From Fibrobacter sp. (GTDB taxonomy: Bacteria; Fibrobacterota; Chitinivibrionia; Chitinivibrionales; Chitinispirillaceae), in contig JAAYIG010000164.1 in the NCBI GenBank assembly GCA_012523595.1, forward strand, positions 25,249 to 89,248: 64,000 nt of DNA, written 5' to 3'. Below are positions 44,155-53,146 of the stretch, in pieces (the stretch's first letter is position 1; each line of letters opens with the position of its first letter). The position numbers and the translations under genes are program-made. The notes beneath the pieces were generated by a model that saw nothing but the letters and a program-made list of their open reading frames with translations, had not been told where the DNA came from and did no database searches.

Positions 44155-45588
44155 ATGGAAGAGCAAGCTGAGAAAGAAAAAGTAATAGAGGATGGAATTC
44201 GATTGAGTTCCCAGTTACGTGATTATATCGATATACTTGAACGGGAGTTTAATCACAAAGATATGCCTCGACGACTCCAGGCATTGGCCTTAAATGGTCT
44301 GAAATTAACGACTGGTCGCAGTATCGAGGAATTGAAGAGTATTTCAGATGAATGGAAAAGAAATATAGAGGACTGCAGCGGTGGTAATGATACTGCTGTG
44401 CTCAGGGATAAAAGCGAGGAGTGGATTGAAGTTCTTGAAAAACTGCTGCGGTTTGTAAACCTTGTGCCCGCTGAAGCAAAGAGAATACTTCCGACTCAGC
44501 AGACTGACAAGGATATTGACAGTTATTTTTCAGGGGACAGCCATCTTTTAATACAGGAATGTATTGACTGGTTCAGGAATTTCTCCGGGAAACAAAAAAA
44601 TCCGGAGACGGTTTCTGTCAGGGGGACTCTGTCGAACAGCTCTTCTCTGGGAATGATTAATCCTTCATCTGCAGCACTGGAGTTGATCTGTTTAAAAAAA
44701 TCCTACGATTCCAGAATTGTGCTCAATGAAATAAATTTAAAGGTTGCTCAAGGAGAGTGCTTTGGGTTGCTGGGACCAAATGGAGCTGGAAAGACAACCT
44801 TAATTGAGTGCCTTGAGGGTATACGTCAATTTGACAGTGGAGCTGTTACAGTTCTTGGACATAGGCTGGAACCAAACAAAACAGGTCTACCCCGATCGCT
44901 GAGGTCAATTCTCGGTGTACAGGTCCAGTTTACAGGTTTTTATCCGCTTCTTACAGTTGGAGAAACGATCAGGCTGTTTGCGGGTTTATATCGGAGTGTT
45001 CCGTCTTTTTTCGAACTCATGGAGAGACTGGATCTCTGGCAGATCGAAAAGACCAGAGTTCAGCATTTATCCGGCGGGCAATTTCAGCGACTTTCCCTTG
45101 CGATTGCTTTATTGCATGATCCCAGGCTTGTATTTCTTGATGAACCTACCACAGGGCTGGATCCGTCTGTTAAAAGGATGCTTTGGGATGTGATTCTTGA
45201 ATTTCGCAGAAAAGGACGTACTGTTTTCCTTACTACCCACGATATGGCAGAGGCTGAACATTTGTGCAGCAGAGTCGCGATTATGGCAGGAGGAAAAATT
45301 ATCCAGGAGGGTGTCCCCGCCCAGCTTATTTCTGAATATATTGGTGAACGGACAATTGAATTAACTGTCCATGGGACTGTAACCAGAGAGGAAATTGCCA
45401 TTCTTCCAGGTGTAAAAAGTTATTGGACAGTTGAGTCAAAAGTTGTGATGAATTCCACTGATGAGCGGGCTACATTATCAGCATTGTGTGATGTGTCTTT
45501 TGCGAACGGGAAAGTTGAAGGAATAATAGTCAGGAAGGGAAGTCTTGAGGATGTATTTCTAAAACTGACCAAAGGGAAAATGGCATGA
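44155..45588 (+). CDS. ABC transporter ATP-binding protein with long N-terminal helical extension
   Basis: The C-terminal 300 residues are an ABC-2-type ATPase. They contain Walker A GPNGAGKTT (about 207-215), the signature LSGGQFQRLSLAIALLHDP, Walker B RLVFLDEPTTGLDP and the H-loop TTHDMAEAEH. The first about 170 residues are predicted helical, and such an extension is uncommon in this family. It contains IRLSSQLRDYIDILERE and LQALALNGLKLTTGRSIEEL. The extension may sense or dock the peptide substrate. The gene overlaps the following permease by 4 bases (ATGA). Together they form an exporter of the drug/lantibiotic/polysaccharide ABC-2 type. Confidence 0.9.
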   Translation: MEEQAEKEKVIEDGIRLSSQLRDYIDILEREFNHKDMPRRLQALALNGLKLTTGRSIEELKSISDEWKRNIEDCSGGNDTAVLRDKSEEWIEVLEKLLRFVNLVPAEAKRILPTQQTDKDIDSYFSGDSHLLIQECIDWFRNFSGKQKNPETVSVRGTLSNSSSLGMINPSSAALELICLKKSYDSRIVLNEINLKVAQGECFGLLGPNGAGKTTLIECLEGIRQFDSGAVTVLGHRLEPNKTGLPRSLRSILGVQVQFTGFYPLLTVGETIRLFAGLYRSVPSFFELMERLDLWQIEKTRVQHLSGGQFQRLSLAIALLHDPRLVFLDEPTTGLDPSVKRMLWDVILEFRRKGRTVFLTTHDMAEAEHLCSRVAIMAGGKIIQEGVPAQLISEYIGERTIELTVHGTVTREEIAILPGVKSYWTVESKVVMNSTDERATLSALCDVSFANGKVEGIIVRKGSLEDVFLKLTKGKMA

Positions 45589-46679
45589 GATCGTTTTGGG
45601 CATTATATATAGCACAGGTCAAGTTGTATCTGAGGGATATTCCTGTATTGTTAATCTCTTTTCTGCTTCCTATAGTATTAGGGATTTTCTTTGGTGTCAT
45701 ATTTTCCCGAACAGAAAATTTGAATGTTCGTCTTTGCCTGGTTAATCATGATGAGGAAGCGGTTACTGAATCCATGATTTCTTTGCTTAAGAAACATGCT
45801 GATAGTGCAAACGTGTCGATCATAGTCCTTGATGAAAAGAAGGCAAAAGAGGATCTGGAAAAATCCAGAGTGGATGCAGTGATGGTTCTTCCGGAAGGTA
45901 TGGGGAGAGGACTTAGAGATCATGAACCCACAGAGCTGAAGGTATACTATGATCCAAACAGAAACATCTCGACTGGACCTGCACGTCAGGTTCTATCTTT
46001 GATTGTTTCTGAGCTTAATCGTGAGATAATTGCTTCTGAGAAAATCTTCAGTATTCGAGAGGAAAAAATAAAACAAACAACTGATTCACTTGGAGAGTTC
46101 TATCTTCCAAATTTCCTTGCTATTTCCATATTGTGGCTTGGCCTCTTTGCAACTTCTCTTCCTCTTGTTCAGCAGCGTGAAAAATTGATTCTCCTGAGAG
46201 TTGGTCTAACACCGCTGTCAAGGTCTCAATTTATCGGGGCGATGACAATCTGGAGATTAACTGTTGGACTGATACAGAGTGTCCTGTTTTTGCTTGCAGG
46301 CAGTGTAGTGCTGCATTTGCCGTTTTCAGTCAACATGTTTGCAACTATCGGGATTGCAATACTGGGTAATCTGGTATTCATCAGTTTAGGGTTTCTTATT
46401 GCTGCAATTTCTAAAACTTACGAGAGCGCAGAGATGATTTGCCAGGCAGTCAATTTCCCACTGATGTTTCTGTCTGGGATCTTCTTTACCAGAGAAATGC
46501 TTCCTGACTTTATGAATATTATTTCTTTTGTTATTCCACTAACATATCTTGGTGATGCTCTCAGGCAGACAATGACTGGGTATACAGGTTATTTTCCACT
46601 TTGGCTGAATATTACCATTTTGGGATGCTGTGGATCTATCTTCAGTATTTTGTCTTTGAAATTGTGGCGTTGGAAATAG
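45585..46679 (+). CDS. ABC-2-type transporter permease
   Basis: This 364-residue membrane protein has one N-terminal span (PVLLISFLLPIVLGIFFGVI). A large extracytoplasmic domain follows at about 35-175, then five spans toward the C-terminus. This is the ABC2_membrane_3 (YhaP/NatB-like) layout. Typical segments are LRVGLTPLSRSQFIGAM and FPLMFLSGIFFTREMLPDFM. Its start overlaps the stop of the ATPase gene by 4 bases, so the two are coupled. It should form the inner-membrane pore of the exporter, moving the cluster's product out of the cytoplasm. Confidence 0.88.
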   Translation: MRSFWALYIAQVKLYLRDIPVLLISFLLPIVLGIFFGVIFSRTENLNVRLCLVNHDEEAVTESMISLLKKHADSANVSIIVLDEKKAKEDLEKSRVDAVMVLPEGMGRGLRDHEPTELKVYYDPNRNISTGPARQVLSLIVSELNREIIASEKIFSIREEKIKQTTDSLGEFYLPNFLAISILWLGLFATSLPLVQQREKLILLRVGLTPLSRSQFIGAMTIWRLTVGLIQSVLFLLAGSVVLHLPFSVNMFATIGIAILGNLVFISLGFLIAAISKTYESAEMICQAVNFPLMFLSGIFFTREMLPDFMNIISFVIPLTYLGDALRQTMTGYTGYFPLWLNITILGCCGSIFSILSLKLWRWK

Positions 46680-46708
46680 GAAGAATAATTTGTAAAGAAA
46701 GTGCTGAT

Positions 46709-47449
46709 ATGGGAAAAATTGTTGTTGGTATAATCCTGTTTTGCTTTTATCTGGCTGGCGCGTCAGACAAGGAAAAGGTCTGTGACTCTACAGTTTTTTT
46801 TCCAAACGTTTTTCTGGGATTTGAGGAGATGTCCAAAAGTCTGGATGTATATAATGACAAATCAGCATCCATTACAGATCGTATGAAAGCCGGTATTTAC
46901 TTTTTTCTGGAGGGTACAAAACCGGGGTTAAAAAAGAAGGAAATGACTCCTTTACTAAATAAAAGTGTTGTTGTACTCGAAAGTGCATGGTCTGAAGACA
47001 AATCGAACAACAGATTAAGATTATTACTGGCATACTCTTATACTGCCTACTGTGGTGCTAATATCAGTATCGAAGATATAATGAAATATATAGCTAAAGC
47101 AAGGAACCTTTTTTCCCTGGTGATTGCGAAGTTGCCTGAAAATATCGATGCACGGTTAGGGAGGCTTCGTGTAAATGTAAGTATGCCTGCTGGAAGTTCC
47201 AGACCCGATGATATAATACTGGATGATGCAGATGTTTACATAAAAAAATATGATATTTTACCTGCAGAAGAAAAAAATTCGTTTTATTTTAAGCAGGGTC
47301 TCACAGAAGCATATCTTGCAAGAGCAATAGTCTATGATTACAGGAAACAGAGAGAACTTGCGCGTGAGAACTTTCTGAAGGTAGACACTTCCTTACTTAC
47401 CGCTCACACTAAAAAACTCCATAAACCGATTGCAGGTAAATATGAGTGA
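46709..47449 (+). CDS. Exported helical-repeat protein, unknown function
   Basis: The ATG at 46709 is chosen because it begins a signal peptide (MGKIVVGIILFCFYLAGA); a longer in-frame start at 46601 would overlap the permease gene by about 80 bases. The 246-residue mature part is helical, with TPR/SEL1-like segments (IEDIMKYIAKARNLFSLVIA, ENFLKVDTSLLTAHTKK). It may be distantly related to the partners at 36920 and 38595, but I could not align it firmly. It likely works in the periplasm, linked to the export genes around it. Its end overlaps the next ABC gene. Confidence 0.7.
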   Translation: MGKIVVGIILFCFYLAGASDKEKVCDSTVFFPNVFLGFEEMSKSLDVYNDKSASITDRMKAGIYFFLEGTKPGLKKKEMTPLLNKSVVVLESAWSEDKSNNRLRLLLAYSYTAYCGANISIEDIMKYIAKARNLFSLVIAKLPENIDARLGRLRVNVSMPAGSSRPDDIILDDADVYIKKYDILPAEEKNSFYFKQGLTEAYLARAIVYDYRKQRELARENFLKVDTSLLTAHTKKLHKPIAGKYE

Positions 47450-48155
47450 GTTTGTAATCAGTGCCAAAGAAATCTCGAAATCATACAGGATGGGGAAGGT
47501 TTCAGTTCCAGCTATCCGAAATGTCAGTTTTACCATATCTCAAGGTGAATTTGTAGGCCTGGTAGGGGTTTCTGGGAGCGGTAAAACGACACTCCTGAAT
47601 CTTATAGGCACTTTGGATAAAGTAGATAGCGGATTTCTCAAGATAGGAGATATTACCGTATCCAGGAAGTGTAATGATAATGAGCTCACTTTTTTGCGAC
47701 GGAATACCTTCGGGTTTATTTTCCAGAATTTCAATCTTGTTCCGATATTAAATGTTTTTGAAAATGTCAGTTATCCTTTATGGCGTTCACGTATCCCTGA
47801 GAAGACGCGCAGAGAGAGGGTGCGTACTCTTCTGGAACTGGTGGGTCTGTCAGGATTTGAGAAAAGATTTCCAAACGAGCTTTCGGGCGGGCAGCAGCAG
47901 AGAGTTGCTGTAGCAAGAGCATTTGTCAATAATCCGAAAATAGTACTGGCTGATGAACCAACTGCAAATCTTGACACACAAAATGGTAATGCTGTTATTG
48001 ACCTTTTGCGAAAAGTGAATGAGCTGGAAAACGCGACAGTGCTGCTATCCACACACAACACAAGTTTATTTTCGGAAGAGGACAGAGTAATAACTCTGAC
48101 TGACGGCACAATAAGCAGCGATACATCATCAAGACAGCATCAAAGGTGTTTATGA
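47442..48155 (+). CDS. LolD/MacB-type ABC transporter ATP-binding protein
   Basis: The ATG at 47442 has AGGTAAAT upstream and overlaps the previous stop. The 237-residue ATPase has Walker A GVSGSGKTT, the LolD-type Q-loop FGFIFQNFNLVPILNVFENV, signature LSGGQQQRVAVARAFVNNP, Walker B IVLADEPTANLD and the H-loop LLSTHN. Its closest functional type is LolD, the ATPase of LolCDE/MacAB-like systems that move lipoproteins or other amphipathic molecules out of the inner membrane. The permease follows with a 10-base overlap. Confidence 0.92.
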   Translation: MSEFVISAKEISKSYRMGKVSVPAIRNVSFTISQGEFVGLVGVSGSGKTTLLNLIGTLDKVDSGFLKIGDITVSRKCNDNELTFLRRNTFGFIFQNFNLVPILNVFENVSYPLWRSRIPEKTRRERVRTLLELVGLSGFEKRFPNELSGGQQQRVAVARAFVNNPKIVLADEPTANLDTQNGNAVIDLLRKVNELENATVLLSTHNTSLFSEEDRVITLTDGTISSDTSSRQHQRCL

Positions 48156-49390
48156 ATATTTCTGATCTGTATAATTTGTATCTTACCATGCCGTTAAAGA
48201 ATATCTGGCGCAACCGTCGCCGGTCTTTTATTACCCTGGCCAGTGTTATAGCAGGAACAGTCACGATAATGCTTTTCTTCGGGTATATAAAAGTAATGGA
48301 AGTAGGACTGAAAGATGAGGCAATACGCAAAGAGTATGGTCATTTTCAGATCTTACGAAAAGGTTATTCAGATGATGATGAGACATCTTACAAGTATATG
48401 ATTGCTAAAGAGGATTATATGAAAATCAGCAGTGTAATCGATACATTATCATCTGTGGATTTCATCAACTACAGGCACCTGCTTGTTGGTATGATTGGTA
48501 CTTCTGAAGCATCGGCAATTTTTATGGGAGTAGCCGGAAATCCGGATGCTGAGATATTTATGTCGCCAGAACTCATAAGCGGGGCCTTTTACGGTGAAGA
48601 TGCCGGGGACCAGATAATTATTGGCAGGCATATGGCTGGAAAACTAAACCTGGAAGTTGGAAATGAAGTGGTTCTTTTTGCTTCAAATGAAGATGGTGCT
48701 CAAGATGCGATTTCTGTAAATGTCAGTGGGATTTACAGAGGAATGCTTAAAGCTGTAGAGAGTATGCAGATCTATATGCCTTTGCATGTAGCGCATTCAC
48801 TGCTTGGTCATGATAAAATCCACAGAATAATTGTCTGCCTTAAAAACGAAAAAGATATGGAATCTGCTATTAAAACGCTCAACGCCTTTATAAAAGATAA
48901 TAATCTTGATCTGGAGATCAGGACCTGGAGTGAATTGGCGGTATTCTACCGTCAGATTATAGCTATGTTCAAAGGAATCACTTTTGTTTTAGGTCTGGTC
49001 ATCTTTTCAATAATAATGTTTAACATCTCTAATACAATGTACATGGTTGTAAATGATCGTACAAAGGAGATCGGTACTCTCCGCGCTTTGGGTTCATCCA
49101 GGTTTCAGGTGAAATCTCAGCTCATGACCGAAGGAGTTTTGTTATGTCTTATTGGGTGTATAATTGGAATTGTAATTACACTGTTGATAAGACCTCTGAT
49201 AAATGAAATGCAGATAACACTTCCCCCTCCTCCGGGTCAGGATGACAGGATACCTATTCATATTGTAATTGACCATACTATTATATGGATCAGTGTGGTC
49301 GCAAGCTCAGTTACTGGAATTTTTGCAACCTTTCTGCCTGTCCAACGGGCTTCTAAACTGAACATTGTTGATGCATTGCGTCAGTTCTGA
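48146..49390 (+). CDS. LolC/E- or MacB-type permease (FtsX family)
   Basis: This 414-residue protein has the FtsX/MacB_PCD layout. One N-terminal span is followed by a large periplasmic domain at about 45-270 with MacB-like segments (IIIGRHMAGKLNLEVGNEV, LEVGNEVVLFASNE). Three C-terminal spans follow, with the conserved MYMVVNDRTKEIGTLRALGS. The start may be 48146 or the second ATG at 48152. It pairs with the LolD-like ATPase just upstream. A second, different permease, as in LolC plus LolE, is absent, so it would work as a homodimer, as in MacB or LolF-type systems. Confidence 0.88.
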   Translation: MFMNISDLYNLYLTMPLKNIWRNRRRSFITLASVIAGTVTIMLFFGYIKVMEVGLKDEAIRKEYGHFQILRKGYSDDDETSYKYMIAKEDYMKISSVIDTLSSVDFINYRHLLVGMIGTSEASAIFMGVAGNPDAEIFMSPELISGAFYGEDAGDQIIIGRHMAGKLNLEVGNEVVLFASNEDGAQDAISVNVSGIYRGMLKAVESMQIYMPLHVAHSLLGHDKIHRIIVCLKNEKDMESAIKTLNAFIKDNNLDLEIRTWSELAVFYRQIIAMFKGITFVLGLVIFSIIMFNISNTMYMVVNDRTKEIGTLRALGSSRFQVKSQLMTEGVLLCLIGCIIGIVITLLIRPLINEMQITLPPPPGQDDRIPIHIVIDHTIIWISVVASSVTGIFATFLPVQRASKLNIVDALRQF

Positions 49391-49438
49391 TCTGGGACCC
49401 CGGTGATGAGGTAAAACCATAAATGGCGGAATTTTGAA

Positions 49439-50194
49439 ATGAGTAGATGTCTTCTATTAATCTTTTTAATAACAGTCGTGTCAGTACGGTCAGAAGAGAA
49501 TCAGATAGATGATGGTGCGATAAAACTCTTTCAAAGCATAGGTGATCATTTCCGTTTTTCAGACCAATACTCTTCTCTCTGCAGTATCACTTCCAATGAT
49601 GGAAAGGGAAACATTAAAACTCAAAATTATAAAATGTTTGTAAAAGATGCCCGGACAAGTCTTCTTTATACGCTGTCACCTGAGAGGGACCGGGGAAAAA
49701 TGTATCTGATGAGGGGAAAAGATATCTGGTGCTATTTCCCAAAAGCAGGTAAGTCTATGATGATAAGTTATAACAGGACACTGATGGGAACTGTCAATAT
49801 TTCTGACTTCGTAAATACAGAACTGACAGAGTGGTACGACCTGATTGACTGTGACGCAACCTATACAGGAGAAACTCCTGTGGTTGTTTTGACTTTAAAA
49901 CGGAAAAATGCAAAAGCTGCTTATCCATTTATAAAAGTTTATTTTGATAAAAATAGAATTATACAGGCTGAATCGCTTTCAAGTTCTCAGATCCTCATGC
50001 GAAAAATCATCTATTCAGATTTCCTGCCAGCCAGGGATGGGTTTTACTATGCTACCAATATCAGAATCGAAAATTCGATGAAAAGTGGGGAGTACAGTAT
50101 CATAAAGATAAGTTCTCTTACAGTTGAGAAGGCTATCCCGGAATATTACTTTTCACCTGACCACCTTCACAGAGTGATAGTCCAGACACCATGA
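49439..50194 (+). CDS. LolA-like outer-membrane lipoprotein-sorting protein
   Basis: This 251-residue protein begins with a signal peptide (about 1-18). It then has the LolA_like (PF17131-type) fold, with regular beta-strands and segments such as SITSNDGKGNIKTQNYKMF, GKMYLMRGKDIWCYFPKAGK, MISYNRTLMGTVNISDF and KIIYSDF. Proteins of this class often sit beside an FtsX/MacB permease and an outer-membrane barrel and carry lipid or lipoprotein cargo across the periplasm. It is encoded between the permease and the barrel protein, so it is the likely shuttle. Confidence 0.85.
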   Translation: MSRCLLLIFLITVVSVRSEENQIDDGAIKLFQSIGDHFRFSDQYSSLCSITSNDGKGNIKTQNYKMFVKDARTSLLYTLSPERDRGKMYLMRGKDIWCYFPKAGKSMMISYNRTLMGTVNISDFVNTELTEWYDLIDCDATYTGETPVVVLTLKRKNAKAAYPFIKVYFDKNRIIQAESLSSSQILMRKIIYSDFLPARDGFYYATNIRIENSMKSGEYSIIKISSLTVEKAIPEYYFSPDHLHRVIVQTP

Positions 50195-50248
50195 AAAGCA
50201 GTTTATTTATGAATCAACAGGTTGTGCTGTGATAGATAACCGATAAGC

Positions 50249-51655
50249 ATGAACAAATCAGTCATAAAATTAGGTTTTTTTCTAATATTTTGGCATACCT
50301 GTAATACTTGTTCCTTTTGCCAGTCTACAAACGAATTTTCAGATATAGAAAACAAGGATAATCAGGAGAGTCCTGTTAAACAGCAGATTTCTTTTTCAAC
50401 CGATCTGGGATTGATTTACACTGCAGAAAACAGTTCGTTTAACAGGGCTTTTGAAAACAGCATTTCTGCGTCCGATGCACCTTTTTCACTCAAGGTTCAA
50501 AACTTTGCAATTTACAAGGCACAATTCTCCGACATTATTCAATTCCAGTTCAGTTACGGAATATTGATGAATTCACAGCCAGCCCGGCCTTTTGAAAAGA
50601 CATTGGAACAGGTTGGTATTCCCTATGATCAGTTACATCAGAATGGAAATCTGGCTTTTCTGAAGGCATATCCCGGCATTTTTCAACTTACCTTTACACA
50701 TCAGAGCGGATGGCTTATTGAAACCGGGTTGATCAATATGAATTACGGCAACTCTATGCTCTTGAATCCAGTAAATTATTTGCTGAAATATGTTGATGCC
50801 CCTGAGGATAGAATGCGCTTTAACGATCCTAATCCTGGTGCCTTCAGCTTTCCTGCAATTATAACCGGTTTTGTCTTTCCAAAAAACAGTATAATGATTG
50901 GTGTAATACCAAGGGTGCGACAGTACTGCGCTGATTTTGTCCGGGAATGGATCTATCAAAAGACACATAATTCACTGGCGTTTTTACGTTCTTCTCATGA
51001 TATCGGAAACACTAGTCTAAAGACCTACTCGTTTATTGACCAGGCTCATCCTGAGGATTACTCAAAGTATTACACCGGATTTGGTTTGGAGCTTGATGCG
51101 CAGGCGTTTTCTTTTGGTACTTTATCTGCGCAGGGGATAATATCCAATGGAACCGTTCGATTGATTAACAGCAGGGAAAAACCTGATTCAGCAGTTTCAG
51201 ATACTGGCAGTATTGTTTCCAGGTTTGCCATTACTGCAACATTCAATCTCCCATTTGCACTGTCATCTGTAAGTTGCGGGTATTATTATAATAGAGCTGG
51301 TTATTCATCAAAAGAATCAACCTGGTTTTTTTCAGGTTTGGGTGAGGGATTGAAAACAGGAAATCAGTTATGGTTTAATTATTTTAGTAAATACAGCCCG
51401 TTGGATTTAAGAAGACATTATGTATTTGCTATCTTTTCTCTTCCGGTTTTTTCCGAATATTTAGATTTGTCTGCTTTGGCAGTTCTTTGCCTCGAAGACC
51501 GTTCATTGATGCTTTTTGCTCAGAATAATTTTGCAATATCTGATGTGCTGACTATTTCAGTGCGGGACAATCTCATTTTTGGTGACAAAAAGAGTGCCTT
51601 TGGATTTACCCCCTATAAAAATAGCCTGTCTTTAATTGCGAGTGTCAGTTTTTAG
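50249..51655 (+). CDS. Outer-membrane beta-barrel protein, unknown family
   Basis: This 468-residue protein has a signal peptide with two Cys (about residues 17-24). Most of its length is regular beta-strand, and it ends in a terminal Phe (VSF), as outer-membrane proteins do. Segments such as GWLIETGLINMNYGN, FSFPAIITGFVFPKNSIMIG and DALAVLCLE-like strands fit a barrel of DUF1302/porin-like type. Its position between the LolA-like gene and the Omp85 gene, which it overlaps closely, suggests that it receives or exports the cargo of that pathway. Confidence 0.7.
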   Translation: MNKSVIKLGFFLIFWHTCNTCSFCQSTNEFSDIENKDNQESPVKQQISFSTDLGLIYTAENSSFNRAFENSISASDAPFSLKVQNFAIYKAQFSDIIQFQFSYGILMNSQPARPFEKTLEQVGIPYDQLHQNGNLAFLKAYPGIFQLTFTHQSGWLIETGLINMNYGNSMLLNPVNYLLKYVDAPEDRMRFNDPNPGAFSFPAIITGFVFPKNSIMIGVIPRVRQYCADFVREWIYQKTHNSLAFLRSSHDIGNTSLKTYSFIDQAHPEDYSKYYTGFGLELDAQAFSFGTLSAQGIISNGTVRLINSREKPDSAVSDTGSIVSRFAITATFNLPFALSSVSCGYYYNRAGYSSKESTWFFSGLGEGLKTGNQLWFNYFSKYSPLDLRRHYVFAIFSLPVFSEYLDLSALAVLCLEDRSLMLFAQNNFAISDVLTISVRDNLIFGDKKSAFGFTPYKNSLSLIASVSF

Positions 51656-51656
51656 T

Positions 51657-52904
51657 ATGAAAAGGGGCCTTCTAAAGGTTTTGTATACTGCCTTAATCCA
51701 GATTTGTTTTTATACTTCTGCCATAGCTGCAGGTGTTGTTTCAAGAATCGATATAGTTGGCAATATCAGAATACCTCAGGATTTTATCAAGTCTTATTTT
51801 CAGATAGAGTGTTATGAGCATATTGACACAGAGTCTCTCGATAAAAAGCTTGATAAGTGGAGTAGAAAACTATACGAAAGCGGTTATTTCATTTTTGTTG
51901 ATGCAGACTATTTGATTACTGATTCTGACAGTATTGAAATCTCCATTTCAGTTGCAGAAAAAACATTAATGTTCAGAAATGAAGGCTCGTTGGCTGGTAG
52001 TTGTCTGAGTCTGTATAACCTGCCTGTTTTTGGAATTGATTGCTCAACAGATCTTGGGAACAAGTCACAATTCCTTAATATAAGTTTACATGATGTATTA
52101 TTCAGAAGAAAGGTCGATGCTTCCATCTCAGTGGGTCATGATGGTTACAGTACAGTTCCGTATTCTCTGCCTGATAGTTCAAAGAAATATGATGCTTTAG
52201 AGGTTGCTCCTGAAATCTCAACTTCAGTTTTCAATTTGATCAGATTTTATACTCGTTTTCCTTATCGATACTGTCTTATTGAATATAAAGGTGTGTCAGA
52301 TGATGGTGTTGACAGCTCCTGGAAGGAAAAAGAGGATAATTTTGGTTTTGAAACAGGTGTAGACCTGGATAGAGAATATTTGAAACATATTACAATGATT
52401 GGGTATTCATTGAATCTCTTTTTTCATACTGGTTTCAGTCCACAGAATTATTGGAAATGGTTTATTGACGGCAGATTTTTCTTTGCACCACCTATCAAGA
52501 ATGAGCTGGCAATTCGTTTATTATTTATGAATGCAAGAAATACCCCTGTTTATCACACTCCCCAATTGGACAGTCCAAGACTTTTAAGGGGAGCACCCAG
52601 GGGACAGATTTTTGGAAATAAGGCTTTTGTAGCAAACTTTGAAAGCCGCTCTACAGATCTTATCACTGTAAAAACCCCAATGATGCGCCTGATATCAGGG
52701 ATTTTACTGTTTGCAGATGTGGGGATGGCCTGGAATAATGAATTTCCCAAGGAAAAATTACAGGATTATCTGAATGTTTCAGCAGGGCCGGGTCTTTCTG
52801 TTGAGTTCTCTTACCCGATAGATCTGCTATTACAAATTTACTATGGATATGGGGTTAAAAACTGTACTGGAAAGTTTTGTTTTTCACTGGGTACTATGTT
52901 TTGA
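51657..52904 (+). CDS. Omp85-family outer-membrane protein with one POTRA domain
   Basis: The ATG at 51657 is chosen over 51636 because it follows the previous stop and gives a signal peptide (MKRGLLKVLYTALIQICFYT, then SAIAA). One POTRA-like domain spans about residues 25-105 (VVSRIDIVGNIRIPQDFIKS, YESGYFIFVDADYL, SVAEKT). The rest is a C-terminal barrel with the loop-6 motif LRGAPRGQIFGNKAFV and ends GTMF. Omp85 proteins insert or secrete proteins at the outer membrane. BamA has five POTRA domains and two-partner transporters have two, so a single one is unusual. It may assemble the neighbouring barrel protein or secrete the product. Confidence 0.8.
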   Translation: MKRGLLKVLYTALIQICFYTSAIAAGVVSRIDIVGNIRIPQDFIKSYFQIECYEHIDTESLDKKLDKWSRKLYESGYFIFVDADYLITDSDSIEISISVAEKTLMFRNEGSLAGSCLSLYNLPVFGIDCSTDLGNKSQFLNISLHDVLFRRKVDASISVGHDGYSTVPYSLPDSSKKYDALEVAPEISTSVFNLIRFYTRFPYRYCLIEYKGVSDDGVDSSWKEKEDNFGFETGVDLDREYLKHITMIGYSLNLFFHTGFSPQNYWKWFIDGRFFFAPPIKNELAIRLLFMNARNTPVYHTPQLDSPRLLRGAPRGQIFGNKAFVANFESRSTDLITVKTPMMRLISGILLFADVGMAWNNEFPKEKLQDYLNVSAGPGLSVEFSYPIDLLLQIYYGYGVKNCTGKFCFSLGTMF

Positions 52905-53146
52905 TTTTCAGTAGATCTTTTCTCCAGGATTAGTATAGTTAACTGGTTGATACTCTCCTGCCAGACTGCTTCATTTTTACATAAACATAAAAAGGTCAAC
53001 AATATTCTTATCTTGTGATAAAGAGTAATCACCGGTTTTCCATTTCTGTATTCGCTTTGTCCATACAATTCTGAACAGGCATCCGGTAAAAAGATTCCCA
53101 TAAGATGAATTTATAAAATAACTTAACATAACAGAAATAATCGTAT

